This document shows, in pieces, positions 1 to 8,486 of a stretch of DNA of 32,109 nt (position 1 is the first letter of the stretch; each line of letters begins with the position of its first letter). The translations under genes were made by a program, and so were the position numbers. The stretch is from Treponema sp. UBA1798 (GTDB lineage Bacteria > Spirochaetota > Spirochaetia > Treponematales > Treponemataceae). The stretch covers positions 3,738 through 35,846 of the forward strand of contig DCFS01000079.1 in assembly GCA_002319875.1 (NCBI GenBank), in the 5' to 3' direction. The notes under the pieces are model-generated. The model was not told the origin of the DNA. It saw only the letters and a list, made by a program, of their open reading frames with translations, and did not search any database.

Positions 1-79
1 GTCTGACTTTTGAAAACGCCTCAAGTGAAAAAACATAGCAATCAGTTCAACTTTCTTTCTATGAATACAAGTGTTGTCC

Positions 80-109
80 AAAGCTGTCCGTTGAATTTTA
101 CCGGACAGC
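80..109 (-). terminator. Probable intrinsic terminator downstream of gap
   Basis: On the minus strand an 8-bp perfect stem (GCTGTCCG pairing with CGGACAGC, arms at 102-109 and 83-90) lies 13 bp past the GAPDH stop codon and is followed by only three T residues. The stem is GC-rich but the T tract is short, so termination could be weak. It sits where a terminator is expected. Seen directly; function inferred. Confidence 0.45.
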
Positions 110-121
110 CCTTCACATTTA

Positions 122-1129
122 CTATACACCTTTCCGGTCAATCAGTGTGGCAAGATCAACCAGCCGGTTAGAAAACCCCCATTCATTGTCGTACCATGAC
201 AAAACCTTTACCATGCGCTTTCCGATAACCAGGGTTGAAAGGGCATCTACGATCGAAGAGCGGGGATCACCACGATAATCTGAAGAAACCAGAGGATCCT
301 CGCTGTATCCGAGAATTCCGCGAAGCCGTCCTTCGGCTGCAGAACGAAACGCCTTATTTACGTCTTCAACGGTCACATCACAGGAAAGGTTGACTGTCAG
401 ATCGACAATTGATACGACGGGAACAGGAACCCGCAGGGAATATCCTGTAAGTTTTCCGTCCAGGGAGGGAATAACCCGTCCGATAGCTTTAGCAGCTCCA
501 CTCGAATACGGTACGATGGAAAGGGCAGCAGAACGTGCACCGCGCAAATTTTTTTCCGGTTGATCATGAAGCACCTGGCTGTTGGTATATGCATGAGTCG
601 TATTCATAAGTCCCTCTTCGATACCAAATGATTCGTGAAGAACAAGGGCTACAGGAGCGAGTGCATTCGTGGTACAGGAGCCATTACTGATAATTCGATG
701 TTTTGAAGGATCATAACTTGCATCGTTTACTCCCATTACCACAGTAATGTCGTCATCTTTTGCAGGGGCAGATATGATGACCCGTTTAGCACCGCCGGAA
801 TCAATATGAAGAACGGCAGAGGTCCGGTCCGTGAATCGTCCCGTGGATTCAATAACCACATCGACACCTGCTTCAGCCCAGGGTATCCGGGAAGGATCTT
901 TCTCGGCAAACACTTTTACCATCCGGTCGTCAATCTTCAGTTCATCAGGACCTGCCGTTACATCGGGTCCGAAGGTTCCGAGGAGGGAATCGTGTTTGAG
1001 CAAATGGGCGAGTGTTTTGCTATCCGTCAGATCATTGACAGCTGCAATTTTTAGATCGGTACGGTTCCACGCTGCACGCAGAAAATTCCGGCCGATACGG
1101 CCAAATCCATTAATTCCGATTGTAATCAT
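122..1129 (-). CDS. gap: Glyceraldehyde-3-phosphate dehydrogenase (type I)
   Basis: Cytoplasmic glycolytic enzyme that oxidises glyceraldehyde-3-phosphate to 1,3-bisphosphoglycerate with NAD. The N-terminus has the Rossmann motif GINGFGRIGR. The catalytic cysteine lies in SNGSCTTNALAP (about C152) and the partner histidine in THAYTNSQ (about H179). The C-terminal WYDNEWGFSNR signature is intact. The acidic residue in VNDLTD favours NAD over NADP. The usual second cysteine (CTTNC) is alanine here. The frame extends seven codons upstream, but ATG at 1129 is chosen because AAGGAG lies just before it; this gives 335 residues, normal for the family. It stands alone with its own promoter and terminator candidates. 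Confidence 0.96.
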   Translation of the reverse strand: MITIGINGFGRIGRNFLRAAWNRTDLKIAAVNDLTDSKTLAHLLKHDSLLGTFGPDVTAGPDELKIDDRMVKVFAEKDPSRIPWAEAGVDVVIESTGRFTDRTSAVLHIDSGGAKRVIISAPAKDDDITVVMGVNDASYDPSKHRIISNGSCTTNALAPVALVLHESFGIEEGLMNTTHAYTNSQVLHDQPEKNLRGARSAALSIVPYSSGAAKAIGRVIPSLDGKLTGYSLRVPVPVVSIVDLTVNLSCDVTVEDVNKAFRSAAEGRLRGILGYSEDPLVSSDYRGDPRSSIVDALSTLVIGKRMVKVLSWYDNEWGFSNRLVDLATLIDRKGV

Positions 1130-1154
1130 ATCATTTCTCCTTACTGTCACTTAT

Positions 1155-1183
1155 AGTATACTGACTGGACAGTCCGGCATAAA
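1155..1183 (-). promoter_or_regulatory. Candidate gap promoter with a 12-bp palindrome in the spacer
   Basis: On the minus strand a TATACT -10 element (1155-1160) lies about 25 bp upstream of the GAPDH start. The -35 region is poor (TTTATG at 17 bp). The spacer contains a perfect inverted repeat GACTG-GA-CAGTC (1163-1174), well placed for a repressor. The element lies in the short gap between gap and the upstream AraC-type gene, so gap need not depend on read-through. Position is seen; function is inferred. Confidence 0.35.
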
Positions 1184-1196
1184 TGACAATGATCGA

Positions 1197-2171
1197 TCAA
1201 ATCATGCCAAACCGAAGCCGGTAATCTGAGGGAGTTACGCCAAGATTTCGTTCGAACGCCCGCCGCAGATTCAGGGAGGTTCCCAAACCACAGACAGATG
1301 CTATCTCGTCTAACGATTCATGCCCCTGTTCCAGACGCTGACGGGCCGCTTCCAATCGTATTTCCTCAATAAATCGAGCCGGAGTACTACCTGTTTCACG
1401 GACAAAAACTCTGCAGAAGTTTCTGGGACTCATGGCCGCCTGGGCCGCCAGTTGTTCCACGCTCAAATCCTGTTCTAAATGTTCCATGGCCCATAGCTGT
1501 ACCCGTCCGATCGGTGTATCGGGATCTGCCTGGGCCGCCAGGAAACGGCTGAATTGGGCTTGTCCTCCCGGACGCCGCAGGTAAAGCACTAAGTCGCGGG
1601 CAACTGCACGGGCTACTTCTGGTCCCAAATCTTCCGCGACCAGAGCCAGTGTCAGATCAAAACCGGAACTTGCTCCGGCGGAAGTCCAGACCGTTCCATC
1701 ACGGACAAAAATAGAATTTCTGTCAACTTCTGTTGTCGGAGAAAGGGCTGCAAGTGTGTCCAAATGATGCCAGTGAGTTGTAGCCCGGCGACCGGCAAGC
1801 AAACCGGCACGGGCAAGAATCAGGGCACCGGCACAGATAGATACAATCCGGCGGCAATGACGGGATGCCCTCGTTATCCATTCGACAAGAACTTCATCTT
1901 CATCCGGGTCAACAACCCTGTTTGTTACTACAATAGTATCCCATGATTCCGAGGAATCGAGATCAGTAAGACAGACATCCGCAAGTAGCCGGATACCCGA
2001 TCTCCCGCAGACAATTTTAGCCGGCTGTGTAGTTGCAACTGTTACAAAATAGGGAACAGCCTCAGGAGGGGACTGTAAGTTTGCCATATTCAGGATATCA
2101 GCGACACCCGTTGACTCAAAAAGGGCGCCTCCATTAGGAACTATAAGCAAAAAACGGCGTTTTTTTTCCAT
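1197..2171 (-). CDS. GlxA-family AraC transcriptional regulator (DJ-1/PfpI + AraC HTH)
   Basis: A 324-residue regulator in the two-domain GlxA layout. Residues 1-190 form a DJ-1/PfpI (class I glutamine amidotransferase-like) sensing domain with the nucleophile-elbow motif SICAGALILA (C113) and H133 shortly after. Residues 220-324 form an AraC double helix-turn-helix (LAAQAAMSPRNFCRVF, then LDEIASVCGLGTSLNLRRAF, ending in the GVTPSDYR signature). Members usually act as ligand-responsive activators; the ligand cannot be read here. The ATG at 2171 lies only 6 nt from a TATAAT box, with no Shine-Dalgarno site, so the mRNA is probably leaderless. Codon choice is noticeably GC-richer than in the neighbours, hinting at acquisition from elsewhere. 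The target is unknown; nearest genes are gap and an Isf-like flavoprotein. Confidence 0.92.
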   Translation of the reverse strand: MEKKRRFLLIVPNGGALFESTGVADILNMANLQSPPEAVPYFVTVATTQPAKIVCGRSGIRLLADVCLTDLDSSESWDTIVVTNRVVDPDEDEVLVEWITRASRHCRRIVSICAGALILARAGLLAGRRATTHWHHLDTLAALSPTTEVDRNSIFVRDGTVWTSAGASSGFDLTLALVAEDLGPEVARAVARDLVLYLRRPGGQAQFSRFLAAQADPDTPIGRVQLWAMEHLEQDLSVEQLAAQAAMSPRNFCRVFVRETGSTPARFIEEIRLEAARQRLEQGHESLDEIASVCGLGTSLNLRRAFERNLGVTPSDYRLRFGMI

Positions 2172-2177
2172 GTCTCA

Positions 2178-2207
2178 ATTATATCCGGAAGTGTAAGATA
2201 TTTACAC
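2178..2207 (-). promoter_or_regulatory. Promoter of the GlxA-type regulator with GTGTAA-N5-TTACAC palindrome
   Basis: A perfect TATAAT -10 (2178-2183, minus strand) lies 6 nt before the ATG. The -35 position (2201-2206, TGTAAA) is poor and falls inside a perfect inverted repeat GTGTAA-N5-TTACAC (2191-2207). A weak -35 overlapped by a palindrome is typical of an activated or autoregulated promoter. The binding protein is unknown; autoregulation is a guess. Confidence 0.5.
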
Positions 2208-2303
2208 AAGAAACGTTCCTCAACCGCGTATTTAATAAACAGTCAAACGGAAGTTATAATGATCTCTGTCTGCTATGGGGCAACACCATTGCTACAGTTT
2301 TTA

Positions 2304-2849
2304 TTATTTTACTGCTCTGCCCATTTGTTCAGCTTTTTCCAGAAAATCAGTTTTCAGAATGTCACCCTTTTCTAAGACAGCAGGAGCTACAAGAATTCCT
2401 GACTCTTTCCATTTTTGGTAGCGGGCAATCATCTGATAAGTCTTTACAAGTCCCTCAAAGTCGGATTCTCCGCCCTCGCCGCATACAACCAGCATACTTT
2501 CCTGAATTAAACTTTGGTGGCCGCCAATCAGCAGCGCATACATTTTATCAAGTCCTGCTTTTAGTTGCGCAGGAAATGTAAACCAGTACATCGGTGTTAC
2601 AAGTACAATCATTTCTGAATGTTCAAGTAACGGTGCAAGTTCATTAAAGTCATCACCCAAAACACACGCGCCATCTTTGGAATAACATGCATTACATGCA
2701 ATGCACGGTTTTATGTTTTTGTGACCGCACTCAAATTTGGTTACTTTGTGTCCTGCTGTTTCTGCACCTTTAATAAAGGCCTCCGCAAGCAGCTCACTGT
2801 TTCCATCTTTGCGCGGACTTCCTGTCAATACTAAAATTTTTTTACTCAT
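2304..2849 (-). CDS. NADPH-dependent FMN reductase-like iron-sulfur flavoprotein (Isf type)
   Basis: A 181-residue flavodoxin-fold protein. The FMN phosphate-binding loop is LTGSPRKDGNSE (residues 8-19). A compact cysteine motif CX2CX2CX6C (C49, C52, C55, C62) follows, matching the [4Fe-4S] motif of archaeal and bacterial iron-sulfur flavoproteins (Isf). The TPMYWFTFPAQLKAGLDKM stretch is typical of the NAD(P)H:FMN reductase superfamily. The likely role is cytoplasmic electron transfer or reduction of a small oxidant; partner and substrate cannot be read. A longer frame exists upstream, but ATG at 2849 is chosen because AGGAG lies at proper spacing and the protein then begins directly with the first beta strand. 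It is monocistronic, with a TATAAT box 28 bp upstream. Confidence 0.88.
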   Translation of the reverse strand: MSKKILVLTGSPRKDGNSELLAEAFIKGAETAGHKVTKFECGHKNIKPCIACNACYSKDGACVLGDDFNELAPLLEHSEMIVLVTPMYWFTFPAQLKAGLDKMYALLIGGHQSLIQESMLVVCGEGGESDFEGLVKTYQMIARYQKWKESGILVAPAVLEKGDILKTDFLEKAEQMGRAVK

Positions 2850-2877
2850 GAAATTATCTCCTGTTGGTTCTTTCTTA

Positions 2878-2903
2878 ATTATACTGTAATATCTGAAGCA
2901 GAT
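2878..2903 (-). promoter_or_regulatory. Candidate promoter of the flavoprotein gene with ATCTG-N3-CAGAT palindrome
   Basis: A perfect TATAAT on the minus strand (2878-2883) lies upstream of the flavoprotein. No good -35 is visible. A perfect 5-bp-arm inverted repeat (ATCTG-AAG-CAGAT on the plus strand, 2891-2903) occupies the spacer and could be an operator. Short arms make chance plausible. Confidence 0.35.
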
Positions 2904-3048
2904 CAGCTTATTATTCGAAAAGAGCATCCGCATATTTGGATTACAATTATTTAAGTGGAAAGGTTAACGCGGGTACGGGAAAAGCAGGTTCTGAAACGAT
3001 ATCCGGCAGGATTGATGATTCCAGAATAAAAACAAAAATGGAAAAAAA

Positions 3049-3969
3049 ATGGATTTTGAGAAATGTTATACTGAATCCCCAGCCATATTGATGGAAGGCG
3101 CCGTTGCAGAAAGAATAAAACATGAATTTGCAATAAAAATCAGTGATAAGATTGCACTTGCAGATCTTGTTTATAAGAAAAGCAGTACACATGCATTAAC
3201 AGAAATTTATACACAGTATCTGCATATTGCGGAAAAACATCAGCTGCCGTTGATCGTAACAACACCGACAAGACGGGCAAACCGGATTCATGTTGCTGAA
3301 TCCGGTTATGATGAAAAAATAATATATGAAAATGTTGCTTTTCTGAAAAAGATACAAAAAAGTGCAAAAACGGAAATGTTTACAGGCGGATTAATGGGAT
3401 GTAAAGGAGACGCCTATAAAGCAACGGAAATACTGTCAGTAAAAGAAGCATATAACTTTCATAAGTGGCAGGCAGATTTATTCAGGCAGGCTGACGCAGA
3501 CTTTTTATTTGCAGGCATTATGCCTGCTTTGACGGAAGCTGTGGGTATGGCGCAAGCAATGGAAAGTACGGATATGCCGTATATCATCAGTTTTATGATA
3601 AGAAAAAATGGGAAATTGATAGATGGAACAACCATTAATGATGCAATAAAGGAAATTGATTCTGCAACCTGCAGAAAACCGATATGTTACATGGCAAACT
3701 GTGTTCATCCCCTTGTTTTACGGGAAGCATTACTATATACATTTAATCAGACAGAACTTGTAAAACAAAGATTTCATGGGATACAGGCAAATACATCAGT
3801 TCTATCTCCGGAGGAATTGGATAATTCAAAAGAGTTAGTTACATCCGGCAGCATGGAGTGGGCAAATGATATGATGAAATTATCGGGTATCATAAACATT
3901 AAGATATATGGCGGGTGTTGCGGGACAGATAATTCCCATATAGAAGAAATTGCAAAACGAATAAGCTGA
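3049..3969 (+). CDS. Homocysteine S-methyltransferase family protein
   Basis: A 306-residue zinc-dependent methyltransferase of the Hcy-binding (S-methyl_trans) family, which moves a methyl group from a donor such as S-methylmethionine or methylated homologues to homocysteine or another thiol. The N-terminal ILMEGAVAERIK matches the family's first strand and GxxxTEL-like loop. The three zinc cysteines are present: C218 in MANCVHP, and C290 and C291 in YGGCCGTD. No cobalamin or folate domain follows, so this is a stand-alone MmuM-like enzyme rather than MetH. The start codon has only a weak purine-rich tract before it. Codons are AT-rich. It converges on the hydrolase at 4072-5481 and has no operon partner; the physiological methyl donor is unknown. 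Confidence 0.87.
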   Translation: MDFEKCYTESPAILMEGAVAERIKHEFAIKISDKIALADLVYKKSSTHALTEIYTQYLHIAEKHQLPLIVTTPTRRANRIHVAESGYDEKIIYENVAFLKKIQKSAKTEMFTGGLMGCKGDAYKATEILSVKEAYNFHKWQADLFRQADADFLFAGIMPALTEAVGMAQAMESTDMPYIISFMIRKNGKLIDGTTINDAIKEIDSATCRKPICYMANCVHPLVLREALLYTFNQTELVKQRFHGIQANTSVLSPEELDNSKELVTSGSMEWANDMMKLSGIINIKIYGGCCGTDNSHIEEIAKRIS

Positions 3970-4071
3970 ATTGAATATAAGAAATTCAAATGATTGAAAT
4001 AAGAGCATATATTTAATTGGTAATTATACGACTGCCACATATATGATTCAGGTTCAATAGCATATACAATT

Positions 4072-5481
4072 CTATTCGATCCGTGTATATATACGGCTGG
4101 ATATCCTGCAGCCCCAGGCGCTTCCATTCCGCACATAAAAATGCAGGCGGAGAGCATATTCATTTTTTTCGGTTCTGCACAAAAAATCGGTCGATCCACA
4201 GAACAGTGCGTTATATTCCGTATCTGCTTTTCGAACGATAAGTCTGTCTATATCTGTCAGGACTGTCAGGACGACAGGTTCGCCCTCGTGGCAGATATAG
4301 GTCCCCGCAAGTATATGTGGTTCGCTGAATTCTGATTGTCTTGGATGGAGCCATTCATGCGATTCATCGGGGCTATGTCCTGTATAGATGTTGTACATGA
4401 CTTGGCACAAATTCTCTGCGTCCTGGTCACCCTCATTACATAATACAGTAAAGCTGCAGTTTTCGTTAAGCAGGAACCCTCCGTGAGAAGAAACGCCGTG
4501 GAGTCCGCCGGAATGTTCACATATGGTATGCCCCTGCCATAACCGTTTGTATAAACCGTAGCAGTACACGGGGCTGTCAGACAGTGGGAACGACAGCCCC
4601 GTCATCATTTCACAGACCGCTTCGGGAATGGACTGTATACCGTCAAGCATACCTCTGTTTGACAGACACTGGTAATAACGTGCCATATCGTGTGCTGTTG
4701 ATTTTACACAGGCACAGCCGCGGAAAGGTGGCAGAATAGACCAACTGTTGTCCACAATAAAAGTTCCATTACTGTCGCGCTCCCACAAACTGGTGATGTT
4801 TCCATCAGAAGCCAATATTTTTGCCGCACTGCAGTCTTTATCAAGTACCGTTCTTTTCATTCCGAGTGGAGAAAAGACTCGATCCTCCAAGAATTGTTCG
4901 AGCGGATAACCTGCCACCTTATCTACGATATATGAAAGAACTGCATAGCCCTCGTTTGAGTAGCTCATATATTCTCCGGGCGCACCGAGTGTCGGATAAG
5001 GGCAGTGTGCAATATATGCAATGATCTGTTCTATTGTATTCATTTGATCAGGCGCTGTCTTCCGCATTTCTCTGGCAAGAAGTGTATCTCTGCCGGGGGT
5101 ATTAAGTGCAATACTCCATTCCAGCGGTTCCATCGGCGGAATACCGGCAGTATGCATCGCAAGGCTGCGGAGTGTAACAGCTTCTTTAGGAGTTCCAGGA
5201 ATACGGAAATCAGGAAAATAAGTGATAACAGGATCGTCAAAAGAACATTTTCTCTCGTTAGCCAGAAGAGCAAGGGCGAGCGTTACGCTAGACTTGCTCA
5301 TAGAGGCTATACCCATAATGGTGTGTTCGTCGACCGGATGCTTTTCTTTGTCCCGGTACCCATAACCTTTTTCAAAGACAATACCCTCAGGACCACGAAT
5401 AGAGACAGCAACTCCCGGAAGATGTTTTTCCCTGATACGGGTTTCGAGTATCGTATCAAGTAGTTTAAAATTATGTTTCAA
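4072..5481 (-). CDS. Cytoplasmic serine hydrolase, class C beta-lactamase/D-aminopeptidase family
   Basis: A 469-residue member of the beta-lactamase/penicillin-binding-fold family (Pfam Beta-lactamase). All three active-site motifs are present: S60-M-S-K63 (nucleophile and base), Y174-S-N176 and H323-S-G-G. A C-terminal extension of about 110 residues follows the catalytic domain, as in some D-aminopeptidases and EstB-like esterases. There is no signal peptide, so it probably acts in the cytoplasm and not on the cell wall. It is the last gene of the peptide-import operon, 38 bp after oppF, which suggests it hydrolyses an imported peptide, amide or ester, possibly one containing D-amino acids. 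The start is TTG, chosen because AGGAG lies 7 nt upstream and the conserved sequence begins immediately. True substrate unknown; carboxypeptidase or esterase activity is equally possible. Confidence 0.9.
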   Translation of the reverse strand: MKHNFKLLDTILETRIREKHLPGVAVSIRGPEGIVFEKGYGYRDKEKHPVDEHTIMGIASMSKSSVTLALALLANERKCSFDDPVITYFPDFRIPGTPKEAVTLRSLAMHTAGIPPMEPLEWSIALNTPGRDTLLAREMRKTAPDQMNTIEQIIAYIAHCPYPTLGAPGEYMSYSNEGYAVLSYIVDKVAGYPLEQFLEDRVFSPLGMKRTVLDKDCSAAKILASDGNITSLWERDSNGTFIVDNSWSILPPFRGCACVKSTAHDMARYYQCLSNRGMLDGIQSIPEAVCEMMTGLSFPLSDSPVYCYGLYKRLWQGHTICEHSGGLHGVSSHGGFLLNENCSFTVLCNEGDQDAENLCQVMYNIYTGHSPDESHEWLHPRQSEFSEPHILAGTYICHEGEPVVLTVLTDIDRLIVRKADTEYNALFCGSTDFLCRTEKNEYALRLHFYVRNGSAWGCRISSRIYTRIE

Positions 5482-5519
5482 TGTACAACTCCTGTTATCA
5501 TTGTTTTAATTCTGACCGG

Positions 5520-6512
5520 TTATTTGTTCTTGAAACATTCGGGGAAAAAGCAGGCGACAAGCCTGTCATCTACATTCCGCAGTACCGGTTCCTGATCGCC
5601 ACAGATAGTCTGAGCAAACGGACACCGCGTACGGAATCTGCATCCGGAGGGAGGATTGATCGGGCTCGGAATTTCTCCCTGAAGCAGAGGCTTCGGTTTA
5701 TTCCGTTTTGAAAGATCTATATCCGGTACTGCATCTATTAAAAAACGCGTGTAGGGGTGCAGCGGACGTGAATAGATATCTTCAGTCCGTCCGATTTCAC
5801 ATATTTTACCCAGAAACATGACGCATACTCTGTCGGAGATATAATGAACAACCCCGAGATCATGTGAAATAAAAAGATATGTCAGCCTGTTCTGCTCCTG
5901 AAGTTTACGCAGCAGGTTCAGAATCTGCGACTGAATGGATACATCTAGTGCCGATACCGGTTCATCACAGACTATAAACCTGGGATGAAGTGCAATGGCT
6001 CTGGCAATTCCGATTCGCTGCCGTTGTCCGCCGCTGAACTGATGGGGATGCCGGTTCATATATTCAGCCCTGATACCGACTGTTTTCATCAGTGAAATGA
6101 CTTCGGCGCGGAGGTCTTCTTTTTTTTTAAATAGATGGTGAGTTACCAGCGGTTCTGCAATAATATCGAATACAGTCATATGCGGGTCAAGAGAGGCATA
6201 CGGATCCTGGAATATAAACTGCATTTTTTTTGCAAATGAACGTTTTTGACCGGATTTGAGAGTTGCAATATCAGTTCCATCAAAACGGACAGATCCAGAT
6301 GTCGGTTCGATCATCCGGATCTGAACACGGCCGAGAGTGCTTTTTCCGCAGCCGGATTCGCCGACAAGTGCAAGAGTTTCACCTTCCATGATCTTGAGAC
6401 TGACATCGCTTACCGCATGTATGACATCGGTTTTTGATCCGCCGAAAAAATGGCTGGCAGAGAAATTTTTTACCAAATGACTTGCCTCTATCAGAACTTT
6501 TTCACTTTCCAT
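5520..6512 (-). CDS. oppF: Oligopeptide/dipeptide ABC transporter ATPase (OppF/DppF type)
   Basis: A 330-residue nucleotide-binding subunit that powers peptide import at the inner face of the membrane. Walker A GESGCGKST is at residues 51-59, the signature FSGGQRQR at 158-165, Walker B FIVCDEP at 178-184 and the switch histidine in ISHDLGVV. The C-terminal oligopeptide-transporter extension is present (NPPSGCRFRTRCPFA, with its cysteines). The frame opens 14 codons earlier, but ATG at 6512 follows GGGAGGA and gives normal length. It overlaps the end of oppD by 11 bp, so the two ATPases are translationally coupled. Confidence 0.95.
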   Translation of the reverse strand: MESEKVLIEASHLVKNFSASHFFGGSKTDVIHAVSDVSLKIMEGETLALVGESGCGKSTLGRVQIRMIEPTSGSVRFDGTDIATLKSGQKRSFAKKMQFIFQDPYASLDPHMTVFDIIAEPLVTHHLFKKKEDLRAEVISLMKTVGIRAEYMNRHPHQFSGGQRQRIGIARAIALHPRFIVCDEPVSALDVSIQSQILNLLRKLQEQNRLTYLFISHDLGVVHYISDRVCVMFLGKICEIGRTEDIYSRPLHPYTRFLIDAVPDIDLSKRNKPKPLLQGEIPSPINPPSGCRFRTRCPFAQTICGDQEPVLRNVDDRLVACFFPECFKNK

Positions 6513-7509
6513 GATGATCCTCCCCGTACAAAAAACATCTGACCCAATGATCATTTCTGACTTCTTTTAATTCCGGTTCTTCCTGAAAACAGCGGTCAAA
6601 TGCTTTGTCGCATCGTGTACAGAAACGGCACCCCTTGGGTAGGTGTAAAAGGTTTGGTACCATGCCGCGGATATTGTACAGTATTTGTCCAGGACCTATA
6701 TTCAACCGGGGAACCGAACGGATAAGGCCGTCCGTATACGGGTGCAGTGTGTTTTGAAACAGGTCGTACACATTAGAACGTTCCATTACTTTTCCTGCGT
6801 ACATGACGTAGACGATATCACAGATTTCCGCCACTACGCCAAGATTATGAGTGATGAGCATGATCGACATCTTAGTTTCTTTCTGAAGATTTTTCATAAG
6901 CTGTAGAATCTGGGCTTCGATGGTTACATCAAGCGCCGTTGTCGGTTCATCTGCGATCAGTAGATCCGGTCTGCATACCATAGCCATTCCGATCATGATC
7001 CGCTGCCGCAGTCCTCCGGAAAGCTGATGTGGATAGGAATTGTAGCGGTTTGCAGCATCGGATATGCCTACCTGTGAAAATATTTCCAATACGCGTTTTT
7101 TTGCTTCTTCTTTGCTGATATTCTGGTGCAGAAGAATCGCCTCCCGCACCTGTTTTCCTACCGTAATAACGGGATTCAGTGCGGTCATCGGTTCCTGAAA
7201 GATCATGGTGATTTTATCACCGGTTATTTTTTGTAACTGGCGTTTTGACAGTGTTGTCAAGTCTTTATTTTGAAAGCGTATGTTTCCTGAAACAATGCGT
7301 CCCGGTTTTTCAACCAGCCCCATGATCGACATTGCCGTCATGCTTTTACCGCAACCTGATTCACCGACAATTCCAACCGTTTTCTGTGGCGGTATTTCCA
7401 GTGAGACATCATCAACAGCATTGAGAATGCCTTTCCGGGTAAAAAAACTGGTTACAAGATTACTGATTTTTAAGACAGGATCTTCGGTACTTTGTACAAA
7501 ATTGTTCAT
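6502..7509 (-). CDS. oppD: Oligopeptide/dipeptide ABC transporter ATPase (OppD/DppD type)
   Basis: A 335-residue first ATPase of the peptide importer. Walker A GESGCGKS is at 49-56, the Q-loop at IFQEPMTALNP, the signature LSGGLRQR at 163-170, Walker B LLIADEP at 183-189 and the switch histidine in LITHNLGVV. The C-terminal region LPKGCRFCTRC carries the family's cysteine cluster. AGGAAA lies before the ATG. It starts 12 bp after dppC and forms a heterodimer with the OppF-type gene that follows. Substrate range is set by the binding protein, not by this subunit. Confidence 0.95.
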   Translation of the reverse strand: MNNFVQSTEDPVLKISNLVTSFFTRKGILNAVDDVSLEIPPQKTVGIVGESGCGKSMTAMSIMGLVEKPGRIVSGNIRFQNKDLTTLSKRQLQKITGDKITMIFQEPMTALNPVITVGKQVREAILLHQNISKEEAKKRVLEIFSQVGISDAANRYNSYPHQLSGGLRQRIMIGMAMVCRPDLLIADEPTTALDVTIEAQILQLMKNLQKETKMSIMLITHNLGVVAEICDIVYVMYAGKVMERSNVYDLFQNTLHPYTDGLIRSVPRLNIGPGQILYNIRGMVPNLLHLPKGCRFCTRCDKAFDRCFQEEPELKEVRNDHWVRCFLYGEDHHGK

Positions 7510-7521
7510 TTCTGTTTCCTG

Positions 7522-8469
7522 CTATTCTTCATTGTACGGATCAAGAACGTCTCTCAAACCGTCGCCCAGAAAGTTAAAGGCAAGTACTACAATCAGGATC
7601 GCCATTCCCGGTGCAAATATCAGCCATGGACTCTGAAAAAAATACTGCTGACCTTCCGAAATCATCAGCCCCCAGCTGGTATCCGGTGGTTGAGCTCCAA
7701 CGCCCAGAAAGCTCAGACTTGCTTCAGTAAGAATTGAACCGGGTATGTTGAGTGTAAATAGGACCAGAAGTGATGACAGACAATTCGGCAGGATATGGAG
7801 GAACAGAATGATCCATGTCCGTACTCCCATAGCTTTTGCCGCTTCCACATACTCTGATTCTTTGATGGACAGCGTCTGAGATCTGATGACACGGGCAGTT
7901 CCCGCCCAGCTTATTGTACTCAATGCAATAAACAGGTTAAGCATATTCGCTCCGAGAGTGTACATGATTACCATTGCAAGAAGCAGAGAGGGGAACGCCA
8001 GTACAACATCGGCGAGACGCATTATAATAAAGTCTGTTTTTCTGCCGAAATAGCCGGAAACAAGTCCAAGTACAGCACCGATTACCATCGATATGAAAGT
8101 CGGGATCAATCCGATCTGAAGGGATATACGACCGCCATACAGAATACGTGAAAGTACATCCCGGCCGCATGCATCTGTTCCAAGCCAATGTTTCAGGGAA
8201 GGCCCCTGAAGCCGTATCCCGAGTTCTATTGTTACCGGATTATATGGTGCAATCAAATTTGCAAATATCGCAGACAGAATAAAAAGCAGGATAATACCGG
8301 CGCTGAAGACGGCAAGCTTGTTAGTTCTGCATAATTCAAGCAGTTTAGCCTTAAATCCGGCATCCTCTTCGGTCAGTTCCGCTTCATTCTGTATTTTCTG
8401 CTGTTTTTCTTCTATATCACTACTAACAGAGTCAGAAACTTTTCGGGCCAGTTTTTCAAGATTGGTCAT
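7522..8469 (-). CDS. dppC: Dipeptide/oligopeptide ABC transporter permease (DppC/OppC type)
   Basis: A 315-residue inner-membrane permease. An N-terminal cytoplasmic stretch of about 50 charged residues precedes the first membrane helix, which is longer than in many DppC proteins. The family motif HWLGTDACGRDVLSR lies just after it. The EAA coupling loop (EYVEAAKAMGVRTW, then HILPN) that docks onto the ATPases is intact. The C-terminus has the usual PPDTSWGLMISEGQ and LGDGLRDVLDP motifs. It is the third gene of the operon, 17 bp after dppB, and pairs with it to form the channel. Confidence 0.95.
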   Translation of the reverse strand: MTNLEKLARKVSDSVSSDIEEKQQKIQNEAELTEEDAGFKAKLLELCRTNKLAVFSAGIILLFILSAIFANLIAPYNPVTIELGIRLQGPSLKHWLGTDACGRDVLSRILYGGRISLQIGLIPTFISMVIGAVLGLVSGYFGRKTDFIIMRLADVVLAFPSLLLAMVIMYTLGANMLNLFIALSTISWAGTARVIRSQTLSIKESEYVEAAKAMGVRTWIILFLHILPNCLSSLLVLFTLNIPGSILTEASLSFLGVGAQPPDTSWGLMISEGQQYFFQSPWLIFAPGMAILIVVLAFNFLGDGLRDVLDPYNEE

Positions 8470-8486
8470 AACAGTGTACCGCCTTT

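Noticed and set aside
3774..4199. Minus-strand frame overlapping the methyltransferase and hydrolase ends
   Set aside because: It overlaps two well-supported genes, has no ribosome-binding site and shows no domain.
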